Shown here: positions 44,411 to 52,690 of the stretch, in pieces | Numbering within the stretch: position 1 is the stretch's first letter | How the letters are laid out: every line of letters begins with the position of its first letter | Source of the DNA: a virus | Virus record (IMG/VR): IMGVR_UViG_3300011114_000575 | Location: 1 to 52,885 of that record | Direction: 5' to 3' (one strand) | DNA: 52,885 nt | Notes under the pieces: model-generated | Seen by the model: the letters and a program-made list of their open reading frames with translations, nothing else | Databases searched by the model: none | What the model was told of the DNA's origin: nothing | Translations under genes and position numbers: made by a program

Positions 44411-44655
44411 TACTTATCCGCCTTTCTTTGCTCCAGAGCGTCAAGCTTATCAAAAATCTTAGAACACAACTCCTTGATTTCTTTAAAGGAGTCAGAATAC
44501 TCTTCCTTCGGCACATACTTTGATGGAAGATCAATCTCAATCTGATGGATATCTTTTTGAAGCTGCTTCACGGCACCCCACAACTCCCTAGCAAACCAGC
44601 CGAGAGCGGACAATATGGCTCCGCCCGCAAGATTGATGATGGATTGAGTGTCCAC
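44410..44655 (-). CDS. Small membrane protein, spanin- or holin-like
   Basis: The product has 81 residues. One N-terminal hydrophobic helix (INLAGGAILSALGWFARELW) is followed by a charged coiled coil (VKQLQKDIHQIEIDLPSKY ... FKEIKELCSKIFDKLDALEQ). A single anchor plus periplasmic coil is the build of an i-spanin, and the same build occurs in some holin-associated proteins. It is directly upstream of the holin gene. Start GTG at 44655. No lipoprotein partner (o-spanin) was seen. Confidence 0.6.
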   Translation of the reverse strand: MDTQSIINLAGGAILSALGWFARELWGAVKQLQKDIHQIEIDLPSKYVPKEEYSDSFKEIKELCSKIFDKLDALEQRKADK

Positions 44656-44698
44656 GGCGCTCTCTTCAAAACATCAAAGGCAAGTTGCAGGGGTGCGC

Positions 44699-44929
44699 TT
44701 ACGCGCGCTCAAGCGGGGCAGGGTTGGCATCCCGTTCCGCAAGGTAGTCTGCCTCGCGCATGACGCGCGTGCCTTCCGGCGGCGTCCATTCAGACACGCC
44801 ATCCCACAGCATAATGTTCAACACGCTGCCAACAGGGATTACCACCTCGCGTGGGCCATTCTCCGGGTCAAACTCCATGCGCGTCGTCTCTTCCGTCGAC
44901 AGCAGCACCCAGCGATCTACTTCGGCCAT
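44699..44929 (-). CDS. Tailspike-associated small protein, paralogue of 29405
   Basis: The product has 76 residues. WVLLSTEETTRMEFD, then VIPVGSVLNIMLWDGVSEWT and PPEGTRVM, shares the DGVxEwTPPEGT core with the protein at 29405-29638. It directly follows the tailspike gene in transcription. A fibre chaperone or cap is a reasonable inference. ATG at 44929 follows GGAG. A longer frame to 45013 overlaps the tailspike gene and is rejected. Confidence 0.6.
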   Translation of the reverse strand: MAEVDRWVLLSTEETTRMEFDPENGPREVVIPVGSVLNIMLWDGVSEWTPPEGTRVMREADYLAERDANPAPLERA

Positions 44930-44954
44930 TTTAATGCTCCATTCAGTTAAGTGG

Positions 44955-46865
44955 TTATGTCTCGATACGGTAAAGCGTGTTAGACAAAGCAACGTAAGTT
45001 TTGTTTGCGCCACTTACAATAGTGTCAGGTATGTTTGTCCCAAGTGCGTTAATTTGCCCGCCAGACATGGGATAAACATTGAGAGTGTTTGCGCCGGCAT
45101 TCCACACAGTTACGCGCAAGCCTGTGACACTATTGGCGCCAGCAGTTGGCAAACGAACGCCTGTCCCCACATTTACCGTGGTTACTTCGTTAAAGTTTTT
45201 GGTCAACGCTAACGCGGTGCCGCTGGTAGAACCAATCGCCGTCAACCCGGTATTAGGTGAAATGCGGACCTGATCGCTGAAACTAGCGCCAATCAAAATA
45301 CCCCATTGTGAGGCATCATTATTGGCCTGCATGGACCAAACTTGCCTGGAGGTTCCGTTGGCGTTGGTGCTGTGAAACTCGTGAAAATTGCCATCCATAT
45401 ACATACGAAGGAGATCGCCGTCAGTATCTTCCCACGCAATACAAGATTGCTCGTCGTTTGTGCCATTATTGTGGTTTGTGATGACAAAGCCCTGCCGCAT
45501 CCGACCCGTGATACCAAGCTTCTCAAACCAGTTCCCATACTGGTTTGGCAAAGCGGTGCCCTGATAGAACGGTGCTCCAGTGTAAGTGGTTCCTGTGATG
45601 ACGTTGCCTGTCACCGTGGCGCTATTTACCTCGCACCTAATCACGCCAAAGTTTGCAGAATTGGTTCCAGGGTCCGTAATAACGTTGCCAATAATAGAAA
45701 CAGCCTTAGGAGTGTAGCTGTTGGCGGGAGTAACAATGATAACGCTAGTGTTGGGATCAGGGTAATCGTTGAACGTGTTGTTTGCAATAATCAAGCGATC
45801 AACGTAGCCGCGATGAACCAAATAGGAGCGGTGAAACTGGTTCCCAGAAATCACCACATCGGTAATGCCATTGTCGCGGTTGCTAAGAGGCTCAATCTGG
45901 CACGGCTCGGAGGCCGCCCCAGTGCAGCGAAATACGTTACCCTGCACGACAAGCCGCTTGCCAATCACATACAAGGGCGAGGATGCAACAGGCGAAACCT
46001 CAGGATTAAAATTCATCATCTGCGCCGTCTGGGACGTTTCGGCGTAGTTGTTCACTACGTAGGTTGTGCCCGGCCCCTCCCAAAAGTCCCACGCGCAGTT
46101 GCGAAATTCATAGCCGCTATTGCCGACTACCCACGTTTCCTCACAGCCTCGGCAAGCAATAGAGTTTCCGCCGTAAAAGAAATAGTTATCTTCAATTAAA
46201 AGTCGGGTAACATACCTAAAATTAAGAGGATGCATGGCATTACTTGCTGTATTCCATGAATAATCAAAAGTAATACCAGAAACAGAAATATCATTGTCGC
46301 CAGCAGCTAGTGATGCAGCATTCCAGTTTACATTGTAGAAAAACGAATAAGCCTCACTCATTCCAGACCCAGGGAAACCGGCTATGGCTTTGATCCTGGT
46401 TGCTTGGCGTCCTGCACCACGAACTTGCGTGCCGGAAAAAAGCCCAGTCCCATACGAAACCATATAGGTTCCAGCAGGGACCAATAACACACCACCATTG
46501 GGAAGCGACGCCGCCGCAGCGACAAAAGCCGCTGTATCGTCTGTCACACCATCGCCAGTTGCACCAAACGCGCGGACGTTAGCACCAACGCCGACGCCAA
46601 GTGCTGCCGCCGCTAGCGTCATCTTGCCTGTTGTCCCGGTATTGGGACCGATGCTTCCTTGCACGACCGGAAATATATCTGTTGAATTAACCGACGAAGC
46701 GGCAGGAAGCTGCGAGATATAAAAACCAGGATAGTATGAATAAGAATATTGAGCAATCCCGGCGACGGTCGTCTGCACCGACGTGCCAGACTGGACAGCC
46801 TCCAGGGCCTCAGTGCCGTTGAGGGCTATCGCTACGGGCAGGTTGGGGATTTGGACATTGCTCAC
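44955..46865 (-). CDS. Beta-helix tailspike, pectate-lyase-like
   Basis: The product has 636 residues. Residues about 1-95 form an N-terminal attachment part. NVRAFGATGDGVTDDTAAF (96-114) is the hallmark start of right-handed beta-helix tailspikes and pectate-lyase-3 domains. Long parallel strand repeats follow (VISGNQFHR, IIANNTFND, SIIGNVITD, TVTGNVITG). The last 80 residues (LRVTVWNAGANTLNVYPMSGG) resemble a C-terminal receptor or trimerisation domain. It probably binds and cleaves host surface polysaccharide. The GTG start at 46865 overlaps the previous stop. Confidence 0.85.
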   Translation of the reverse strand: MSNVQIPNLPVAIALNGTEALEAVQSGTSVQTTVAGIAQYSYSYYPGFYISQLPAASSVNSTDIFPVVQGSIGPNTGTTGKMTLAAAALGVGVGANVRAFGATGDGVTDDTAAFVAAAASLPNGGVLLVPAGTYMVSYGTGLFSGTQVRGAGRQATRIKAIAGFPGSGMSEAYSFFYNVNWNAASLAAGDNDISVSGITFDYSWNTASNAMHPLNFRYVTRLLIEDNYFFYGGNSIACRGCEETWVVGNSGYEFRNCAWDFWEGPGTTYVVNNYAETSQTAQMMNFNPEVSPVASSPLYVIGKRLVVQGNVFRCTGAASEPCQIEPLSNRDNGITDVVISGNQFHRSYLVHRGYVDRLIIANNTFNDYPDPNTSVIIVTPANSYTPKAVSIIGNVITDPGTNSANFGVIRCEVNSATVTGNVITGTTYTGAPFYQGTALPNQYGNWFEKLGITGRMRQGFVITNHNNGTNDEQSCIAWEDTDGDLLRMYMDGNFHEFHSTNANGTSRQVWSMQANNDASQWGILIGASFSDQVRISPNTGLTAIGSTSGTALALTKNFNEVTTVNVGTGVRLPTAGANSVTGLRVTVWNAGANTLNVYPMSGGQINALGTNIPDTIVSGANKTYVALSNTLYRIET

Positions 46866-47365
46866 GACAGAGACCCCGTTTCAGGCACCGACGTATTATC
46901 ATACGGAAGGCCAGGATTGCTATTCCCAGGTGCATTGGGGTCGGTGCCGGGCTGGGTATTTGTGCCCCCAGGCGCCTCGCCAGTCTGCTGCGTCACCCGG
47001 TTGCCATTGGACTGAGTGATGCGGTTGTTGCCCCCGATGACGGGCAAACCAGTCGTAGGATCGACGCTATTCTGCCCAGAGGTCGTGCGATTGTTGGTCT
47101 CTGCATTGACAAAATACTCAATGCGAGGATTCTGAATAGGCACAGGATCGGCAGGAATAACAATAGCACGCAACTGCTGCTGAGGCTCATCGTAGCATGA
47201 GTTGCATACGAGCATTCGCCTGTTTACAAGCGACGCACCGGACCAATCAAACTGCCATTTGAGATTTACGTGGTTATACCTAAACCCACACCTATCGCAA
47301 ATCGCATGCGCCTGCGGTGAGCGTGCGCTAGTCCTAGCCCTACCTGATCGAGACGCATACGCCAT
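46862..47365 (-). CDS. Zinc-finger virion protein
   Basis: The product has 167 residues. CDRCGFRY (23-30) and CNSCYD (54-59) form one four-cysteine zinc site. The segment between (NHVNLKWQFDWSGASLVNRRMLV) and the Pro-rich LRAIVIPADPVPIQNPRIE after it form a recognisable small phage structural protein type. The C-terminal half (about 90-167) is disordered and rich in Asn, Gly, Thr and Pro. It is placed between the adaptor and the tailspike, so it may link tail parts. ATG at 47365. Confidence 0.7.
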   Translation of the reverse strand: MAYASRSGRARTSARSPQAHAICDRCGFRYNHVNLKWQFDWSGASLVNRRMLVCNSCYDEPQQQLRAIVIPADPVPIQNPRIEYFVNAETNNRTTSGQNSVDPTTGLPVIGGNNRITQSNGNRVTQQTGEAPGGTNTQPGTDPNAPGNSNPGLPYDNTSVPETGSLS

Positions 47366-47374
47366 AACGTCTCC

Positions 47375-48067
47375 TTACGGCCTGTAATAGCCTGCAAGCT
47401 GGGGGGAAATGTATTGCTGTGCAGTTTCTACGTTTTGTTCCGCCGCAATACGGTAGGACTCATCCGCCTGCGCCTTAAGCCCAGGCGCCATAGGAGGATT
47501 CCAAATCTTAGCCAAACGATAAGCCAAACCATCTCCAAAGGCTTCAAGCCAAAGGTAGGGGATATCGAGCGTCTGACCGTTTGTAAAGTTAGCATCCTCA
47601 ATGCGGCGCACTCGATAGTATTTCAGATATTGCGCGCTGCTGCCATCAGGAACAGGCCAAAGAGTGACACTAGGGGAAATCAGCCTGTCAAGCCAATATA
47701 CCGTAGTAAACCCCTGTTGCTCCTTATTAGGATACGTGGAGTATTCCGAGCGGCTAATAGGAAGAATGATGCGGTCGGTAGATGTTGAACCACTGACGGT
47801 TGTCACATAAGCATCAAGAATAATAACCGTGCTTTGGTCAACCGAATAAGTAGACTGCCCCTGCACAAGCGGAACCGTCACAAGGTCAACCTTCCACAGG
47901 TTGACGCCCTGGTTAGCCCAGCGTGCCAGCATGAGATTGGTTGCCATCTTCGCAGAATGCATATGCTCCTGCAGGAGCGCAGTGTTGCGAACGCCAGCAA
48001 CATTGAACGCATACAGGACCAATTCGCCAAGCGATGGATTGAATGCGTATGTGCCGGAAGAAGTCAT
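47375..48067 (-). CDS. P22 gp4-like head-tail adaptor
   Basis: The product has 230 residues. An N-terminal helix (SLGELVLYAFNVAGV, KMATNLMLARWANQGVNLW), a central beta domain with TVPLVQGQSTYSV, WPVPDGSSAQYLKYYRVRRIED (about 138-160) and a final helical stretch (YLWLEAFGDGLAYRLAKIW) match the tail accessory factor gp4 family that closes the portal and receives the nozzle. A catalytic role (P22 gp4 has hydrolase activity) cannot be judged. ATG at 48067. Confidence 0.65.
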   Translation of the reverse strand: MTSSGTYAFNPSLGELVLYAFNVAGVRNTALLQEHMHSAKMATNLMLARWANQGVNLWKVDLVTVPLVQGQSTYSVDQSTVIILDAYVTTVSGSTSTDRIILPISRSEYSTYPNKEQQGFTTVYWLDRLISPSVTLWPVPDGSSAQYLKYYRVRRIEDANFTNGQTLDIPYLWLEAFGDGLAYRLAKIWNPPMAPGLKAQADESYRIAAEQNVETAQQYISPQLAGYYRP

Positions 48068-48068
48068 T

Positions 48069-49031
48069 TCAATACTCTACCACAATTACAATTCCAGGCG
48101 CACCTGCGCCGCCAGCGCCACCGACGAAACCACTAGTGCTGTTTCCGGCGCCACCGCCGCCACCACCGGCTCCGTAGTTGCCGCCAGCGCCGCCTGCACC
48201 GCCGTTGCCAGTAGAACCTGCACCACCACCACCACCACCCGATGCTGGTGCGTTTGCAAAAATATTTATAGGGGATTGTCCAGAACCTGCGCTACCATTA
48301 GCATTAATGGCGCCGCCCGAAGCGTTATTAAATGGACCATTTATCAACGTGCCACCGCCACCTGCGCCTGCCTGAGCAGTGCCTGCATTAAACCCACCTC
48401 CACTACCGCCGCCAGTAGGAGAATTTTGATTGTTTCCGCCACTAAAAGCAGTCCCGGTTGAACTACCACCCCCACCAGCACTGCCTGAATACAATGCGCC
48501 AGCGCCGCCTGCAGAGCCAAATCCACCTCCCGCTCCAAAAGCAGAGCCCAATCCACCAGCGGCATTTGTGCCAAAACCTCCCTGTAGGCTGTTTTGTGAA
48601 GCCGAACCACCACCACCCGAAGCCACCCCTAATGCTCCGGGAGCGCCGCCGCCTCCACCACCCCCATATACTTTGGAAGCAAACGAACTGACGCCGCCAA
48701 TACCACCTTGACCGGCAATACTCCCCCCGGTTGGAATTACCCCAGACTGTCCAGCAGCACCGCCAGCCCCAACAATAATAGTTTCTGTCGCAGAAAGACT
48801 TGCAGCATTAAACTGATATGAAAAGTAACCGGCACCACCACCGCCGCCGCCGCCTGACCCGCTGCCTGCGGCATACGTGCCCCCAAATCCCCCACCACCG
48901 CCGCCACCCACAACAAGAACCTGAACCGTCTTTGTGTTCGGGTTCTTTGTCCAGGTGCTAGAGCCGGTGGTCGAAAACGTCGTGGTAATAGGCGCAATCG
49001 CGCCGGAGGTTGCTACTGCACGAACAGCCAT
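48069..49031 (-). CDS. Gly-rich fibre or adhesin
   Basis: The product has 320 residues. After a short beta-rich start (STWTKNPNTKTVQVLVV) most of the protein is glycine-rich, with polyglycine runs of 6-8 residues separated by Ala/Ser/Asn, ending in VVVEY. Such proteins are used as receptor-binding tips. A similar Gly-rich tip ends the tail fibre at 29644-31146. ATG at 49031 overlaps the stop of the preceding gene. The polyglycine repeats make the gene liable to slippage. Confidence 0.7.
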   Translation of the reverse strand: MAVRAVATSGAIAPITTTFSTTGSSTWTKNPNTKTVQVLVVGGGGGGGFGGTYAAGSGSGGGGGGGAGYFSYQFNAASLSATETIIVGAGGAAGQSGVIPTGGSIAGQGGIGGVSSFASKVYGGGGGGGAPGALGVASGGGGSASQNSLQGGFGTNAAGGLGSAFGAGGGFGSAGGAGALYSGSAGGGGSSTGTAFSGGNNQNSPTGGGSGGGFNAGTAQAGAGGGGTLINGPFNNASGGAINANGSAGSGQSPINIFANAPASGGGGGGAGSTGNGGAGGAGGNYGAGGGGGGAGNSTSGFVGGAGGAGAPGIVIVVEY

Positions 49032-49576
49032 TACACGCCATCCCCTGCCATGACATAGACAATAGCAGTTCCGGTCTGAGTGATGCCGGTGAAATACGAA
49101 TTAAAAGGAACGGTAAAAACCTCAATAACCCCAGGCAGCAGAACAATAGCAGGACTGCCAGTGGTGGTAATCGTGGTAGAGGAAACCGTTTGAGACTGAC
49201 TTACGGTATACGTTCCCGTGCTACCTGCTGTGCCAGTAAGCTGGGAAACAATCTGCGTATTAGCCACAACGCCAGTGCCGCTGATAAGCTGGTTGGGGAA
49301 GAGCGCTCCCGAGCCAACAGCAGAAACCGTCATTGTAGTTCCAGAAATGCTGGCTGTGATACTGGTAGCAACAGGAACAACCGCGTTGGTCTTTGCCACA
49401 GCAGCGTTAATGCTAAACCCCATAAAAACAGGGGTTGTGCCAGCATTTAGAACTCGAATGTTCCTGACGCCCGCAGAGATGGTGAGCAAATTCGGAACCT
49501 GAATAGCATCAGGAGCCGACGTGGCAGCAGTAAATGGAACTGTCAGACCAATTGGGAAAAAGGGCGTTAGTTCCAT
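49031..49576 (-). CDS. Head/tail protein with the YTVSxSQT domain
   Basis: The product has 181 residues. Residues about 75-140 hold a small repeat-like beta domain ([18 protein letters not shown] ... [15 protein letters not shown]) that also occurs in the 399-residue head protein at 50564. The rest is beta-rich, ending in [14 protein letters not shown]. It may be a head decoration or fibre-base protein. ATG at 49576 follows GAGGT. The domain is widespread in phage structural proteins, but I know of no function. Confidence 0.65.
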   Translation of the reverse strand: MELTPFFPIGLTVPFTAATSAPDAIQVPNLLTISAGVRNIRVLNAGTTPVFMGFSINAAVAKTNAVVPVATSITASISGTTMTVSAVGSGALFPNQLISGTGVVANTQIVSQLTGTAGSTGTYTVSQSQTVSSTTITTTGSPAIVLLPGVIEVFTVPFNSYFTGITQTGTAIVYVMAGDGV

Positions 49577-49658
49577 TGCATTACCTCAAACTAAACTTAC
49601 AAAAAATTCTGCCGTGGTTGGTATTGGCAGAACAAAGCGTGGCAGAGGCAAGCAGGTA

Positions 49659-49838
49659 TCACTTGCCCTTCTTGGTGTGACCAGCGCGAGCCGCAGTAAT
49701 GTTGTCTACCATATTAGGGTAAGGGCGGCCAGAGGCGCGAGCATGTGCCTTGGCATCCTTTACCCCTTCGCGGCTCAAGTGCTTATGCACCGCATCTTTA
49801 GGGGCTGCCGTTTCCCAAAATTCCTTGTGCTTCTTCAT
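49659..49838 (-). CDS. Small basic protein
   Basis: The product has 59 residues, basic and mostly helical, with KDAKAHARASGRPYPNMVDN as its most distinctive stretch. The start ATG at 49838 overlaps the stop of the upstream gene (TGATG). An in-frame GTG five codons earlier is possible. A DNA- or head-associated small protein is likely. Confidence 0.65.
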   Translation of the reverse strand: MKKHKEFWETAAPKDAVHKHLSREGVKDAKAHARASGRPYPNMVDNITAARAGHTKKGK

Positions 49839-50104
49839 CACGGGCAATCCCACTTACGGAGAGACTTGTTGATCCGGCTATTGGGGTCGTGAGCCGCCTT
49901 GGCGCCCGTAAGCTTATTACGCATCCCTTCCATCCGCGCACAGAATGAGCGGCGGCGGGCGGCAGAAAGCTCGCTATGCTGCGCCTCGTCACGCGAAACA
50001 GGGCGTTTGATGTCGCGCCCCTCCGCCTTCAAAGAAGCCCTACCCTTCTCATTGAGGCCGCCAGAGGGGTTCTTGCCCTCCTTACGAGTCCAAGCACCAG
50101 CCAT
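49838..50104 (-). CDS. DUF6321-like small virion protein
   Basis: The product has 88 residues. AWTRKEGKNPSGGLNEKGR (4-22), RRRSFCARMEGMRNKLTGAK (50-69) and DPNSRINKSLRKW (73-85) match a small basic protein common in tailed phages (DUF6321), without known function. GGAGG precedes the ATG at 50104. It is followed directly by a second small basic protein. Confidence 0.75.
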   Translation of the reverse strand: MAGAWTRKEGKNPSGGLNEKGRASLKAEGRDIKRPVSRDEAQHSELSAARRRSFCARMEGMRNKLTGAKAAHDPNSRINKSLRKWDCP

Positions 50105-50123
50105 TACAGCCTCCAGAGAAAGA

Positions 50124-50141
50124 CGGGGGCTTTCGCCCCCG
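50124..50141 (-). terminator. GC hairpin with GAAA loop (minus strand)
   Basis: On the minus strand CGGGGGC, GAAA, GCCCCCG (7-base stem) followed by TCTTTCTCT. It lies in the 43-base gap between the genes at 50148 and 50104. Its shape matches the hairpin at 24125-24148 on the other strand. It may lower expression downstream of the abundant capsid messages. Confidence 0.55.
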
Positions 50142-50147
50142 CTGTTC

Positions 50148-50552
50148 TTAGTCGATGTCCATGTCCTTGTGCCCGTGCGGCAGAGTGCCCTTGTGGGCGC
50201 TGCTCAGCGGGGAGGCATCAGAACCAGACTTGGCGCGACCGCCAGCCTTGCGGGGCTTGCGACCGGCATGATGCTGCGCGGCAGCGCCATGGACGGCGCC
50301 AACGTGCTTCACATGGCCCATGTGGTGGTGCATGACGTGACCGCCATGCTTCCGCTTGGTGCGACCGCCATGTTTCTTGGCCTTAGCCTCACCCGAAACG
50401 TTGCTCTCGTTCGTGTAGTCCATGATGGGGTGATCGAGGTCTTGCTTAAACTCAGCAACACCCTTCATATTCTCGCCGGCAGGGCCGCCTTCAGCAAAGT
50501 GACCCTTGTGCGCGGCGTGCTTGCCGTGATGATGCGCCTTATGACCCTTCAT
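50148..50552 (-). CDS. His/Lys/Gly-Gly-rich virion protein
   Basis: The product has 134 residues, rich in His (about one in six) and Lys, with Gly-Gly motifs (FAEGGPAGEN, KKHGGR, RKHGGH, RKAGGR). HAGRKPRKAGG is almost identical to HAGRKPRNAGG of the 500-residue protein at 3144-4646. A histidine-rich composition suggests metal or nucleic-acid binding, which is inference. GAGGAG precedes the ATG at 50552. It lies two genes downstream of the major capsid gene. Confidence 0.7.
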   Translation of the reverse strand: MKGHKAHHHGKHAAHKGHFAEGGPAGENMKGVAEFKQDLDHPIMDYTNESNVSGEAKAKKHGGRTKRKHGGHVMHHHMGHVKHVGAVHGAAAQHHAGRKPRKAGGRAKSGSDASPLSSAHKGTLPHGHKDMDID

Positions 50553-50563
50553 GGCCGATCTCC

Positions 50564-51763
50564 TCAGAACGCGCTGAATTGGGTAGCGCCGAAAAGACCG
50601 GCGATGGACCCAACATTGTAAAGTTGCGGGGACTGGCGGATGATCAAACGGTTTGCGCCAGTGGAAGACGCGGACTGCAAGGTATAAGTGCCTCGCACAT
50701 CGCCAGTAGTGCTGGACGGCGTGGTCTGCACCGAAGCCGTGTAGCCCGTGGCCGCCGTAACCAACGTTGTTGCCGTCAGTGAGGCCGCATAGTTCACCAG
50801 AATGTCACCAAAGAAATCAGACCGAATCGGCAAGCCGATAATGTCTGTGGTGCCAATCGAGTAGGCGCGCGTTGTATCAGCCGTGCCGCCGCTAAGAACG
50901 ACGGAACGAATATACTTGAACGCCTTCTTGCCGTTCACAGTGGACCCGGCAGTGATAGTAATGGCTTCCGTCATCGGGAAGCCATACACATCGTAGCCGT
51001 TCACCGTGGCGGTGGTGTAGGTCGCGGTGGCAGCAGCAGTGACGCTGACAGCGCGGCCCAGGATGGCCATGGGGTTCCAGGCAGTCAGGCCGCCATTGCT
51101 GCCAAAGTCGATGCCCGAGGCCAGCGTAGCGCCCGAAAGAGACGCCGTGATGGTGCCAGAGCCAATCGTCTGCGACGTGCTGACGATATAGGTGCCGACA
51201 TAGCCAACGCCCGTGCCGTAGCCCACCACAGTCACACCAGAGGCCAAGGTGCCCGTGCCACCGGCAGTCAATAGCGTCATGCCAATGCAGATCGGCCCGG
51301 CGCTGTTGGCTGTCACGGTCATCACCGTGCCAGCAATGCTGGCGGTGAAAGACGCATAGGTGTCGATACCCACAAGTCCGGCCCCGTTCACGCCCGTGTC
51401 AACCACGTTTGTGTCAGCGCGGACAATCGAGGGAATGATCGAGACGCCAGTCGTGGCCGAAGGCGCAGACACCAGCGTCAGCGTAGCCGACGTGGGGTTT
51501 GCGGAAGCCACAATGGCAGCGGAGGAGGCAGTGTAGGGCACCACGTTGAGCGTAGTGATGTTGTCCATGCCGATGAAACCCGCAGTCAGGGCTGTAGAGC
51601 CCTGACCAGGAGTATAGGAATAGACCGCGCGCGGATCGAGAATGCCGGCGCCAGCGTAGAACAACGAAGGGCCAAGGTCCGGGTTGTAATCAGGCGTAGG
51701 GCCGACACCAGCCGGCTGCTGCCCAAAAACAACCAAAGGACCAGAAAGGGCGGTAATAGCCAT
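50564..51763 (-). CDS. Head/decoration protein with the YTVSxSQT domain
   Basis: The product has 399 residues, beta-rich, Ser/Thr/Ala/Gly-rich. A domain of about 70 residues (roughly 135-205: SFTASIAGTVMTVTANSAG ... GYVGTYIVSTSQTIGSG) is shared with the protein at 49031-49576. Flanking regions look like further beta domains (VNGYDVYGFPMTEAITI). Directly after the major capsid gene and with a strong AAGGAGG before its ATG, it is probably abundant, consistent with a capsid decoration role. Confidence 0.75.
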   Translation of the reverse strand: MAITALSGPLVVFGQQPAGVGPTPDYNPDLGPSLFYAGAGILDPRAVYSYTPGQGSTALTAGFIGMDNITTLNVVPYTASSAAIVASANPTSATLTLVSAPSATTGVSIIPSIVRADTNVVDTGVNGAGLVGIDTYASFTASIAGTVMTVTANSAGPICIGMTLLTAGGTGTLASGVTVVGYGTGVGYVGTYIVSTSQTIGSGTITASLSGATLASGIDFGSNGGLTAWNPMAILGRAVSVTAAATATYTTATVNGYDVYGFPMTEAITITAGSTVNGKKAFKYIRSVVLSGGTADTTRAYSIGTTDIIGLPIRSDFFGDILVNYAASLTATTLVTAATGYTASVQTTPSSTTGDVRGTYTLQSASSTGANRLIIRQSPQLYNVGSIAGLFGATQFSAF

Positions 51764-51775
51764 AAGCCGGCCTCC

Positions 51776-52690
51776 TTACGAAGTGGGGAACGACCCGAAG
51801 ATCGAACGCCAATTGTAGTAACCGAACGAGTAACGCTCGTAACCCTTCACAAGCAGATTGTCAGTGACAAAATCCACCTGCATGTCGGTCTCAAACTTGA
51901 CTCGCTCCATATACGACAAACCATCAATGTTCGTCAGGAGGAACCAAGCAAAAGCCGACGTGAGGAAGTCGTTGGTCATGTAGCCTTCGGGAAGGCCACC
52001 GGCCGTCGACACAATCGCGTTGACGTCGTTGTCAGCCGTGCCGGGGCGCAGTTCCGTCTTCGTCAGACGAATAGCAACCGGCTCAAGCTGCGGCGGGACA
52101 ATGAGCTTGCGAGCGCGCGCAAACACCTTCAGGCCAGCCTGATCGCGGAAGTTGGTTCGCACCGAGATCATGCCGTTCAGCAGGGTGGCCTCGTTGAGGT
52201 CAACCTGGATGGTCGGGGTGTTGGCAACGGTGCCACCGTCAATCGGGTGCGCAGTGGAGCACAGGGCCACGCCGTCACCGCCAACCGACGCATTGTAGGT
52301 CGTCGCGGTATTCAGCAGGTTGGCGCCGTAGATTTCCTTAGTCTGCTGGAAGGACTCGATCAGACCAAGGTTCGACGGGTGAAACTGCGTCTTGTAGAGG
52401 TTGTCATCAATCGCCTTGCGAGTGATGGCATACCCAAGAGCAATTTCAGTGTGTTCCTGGTTGTAGACAAAACGCTCACCAGCATTATTGTCAAACGCAG
52501 TCTGACCACCTTCGGTCTTAAGCTGCGCCAGACCCAGGTAGCGCATCTCAGCGGTGCGCTCCAGAGCCATCTTCGACTCGTGCTTGGTGAAAATCTTATC
52601 ATACTGAGACGGGATCATCTCATACTTGCCCTCGACGCCACGAAGGCCGGGGAGCAAGAGGTCCTTGATAGCCGAAAGATTAACAGCCAT
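51776..52690 (-). CDS. Major capsid protein
   Basis: The product has 304 residues, a usual size for an HK97-fold coat protein. The helical start (LSAIKDLLLPGLRGVEGKY), YSFGYYNWRSIFGSF end and the spacing of domains resemble Mu gpT-type coat proteins. It lies after the scaffold and two head genes (across the sequence junction), with a strong GGAGGG before the ATG at 52690. The absence of a prohead protease gene agrees with no N-terminal cleavage. The co-chaperonin encoded upstream may help it fold. The assignment rests on size, position and pattern. Confidence 0.8.
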   Translation of the reverse strand: MAVNLSAIKDLLLPGLRGVEGKYEMIPSQYDKIFTKHESKMALERTAEMRYLGLAQLKTEGGQTAFDNNAGERFVYNQEHTEIALGYAITRKAIDDNLYKTQFHPSNLGLIESFQQTKEIYGANLLNTATTYNASVGGDGVALCSTAHPIDGGTVANTPTIQVDLNEATLLNGMISVRTNFRDQAGLKVFARARKLIVPPQLEPVAIRLTKTELRPGTADNDVNAIVSTAGGLPEGYMTNDFLTSAFAWFLLTNIDGLSYMERVKFETDMQVDFVTDNLLVKGYERYSFGYYNWRSIFGSFPTS

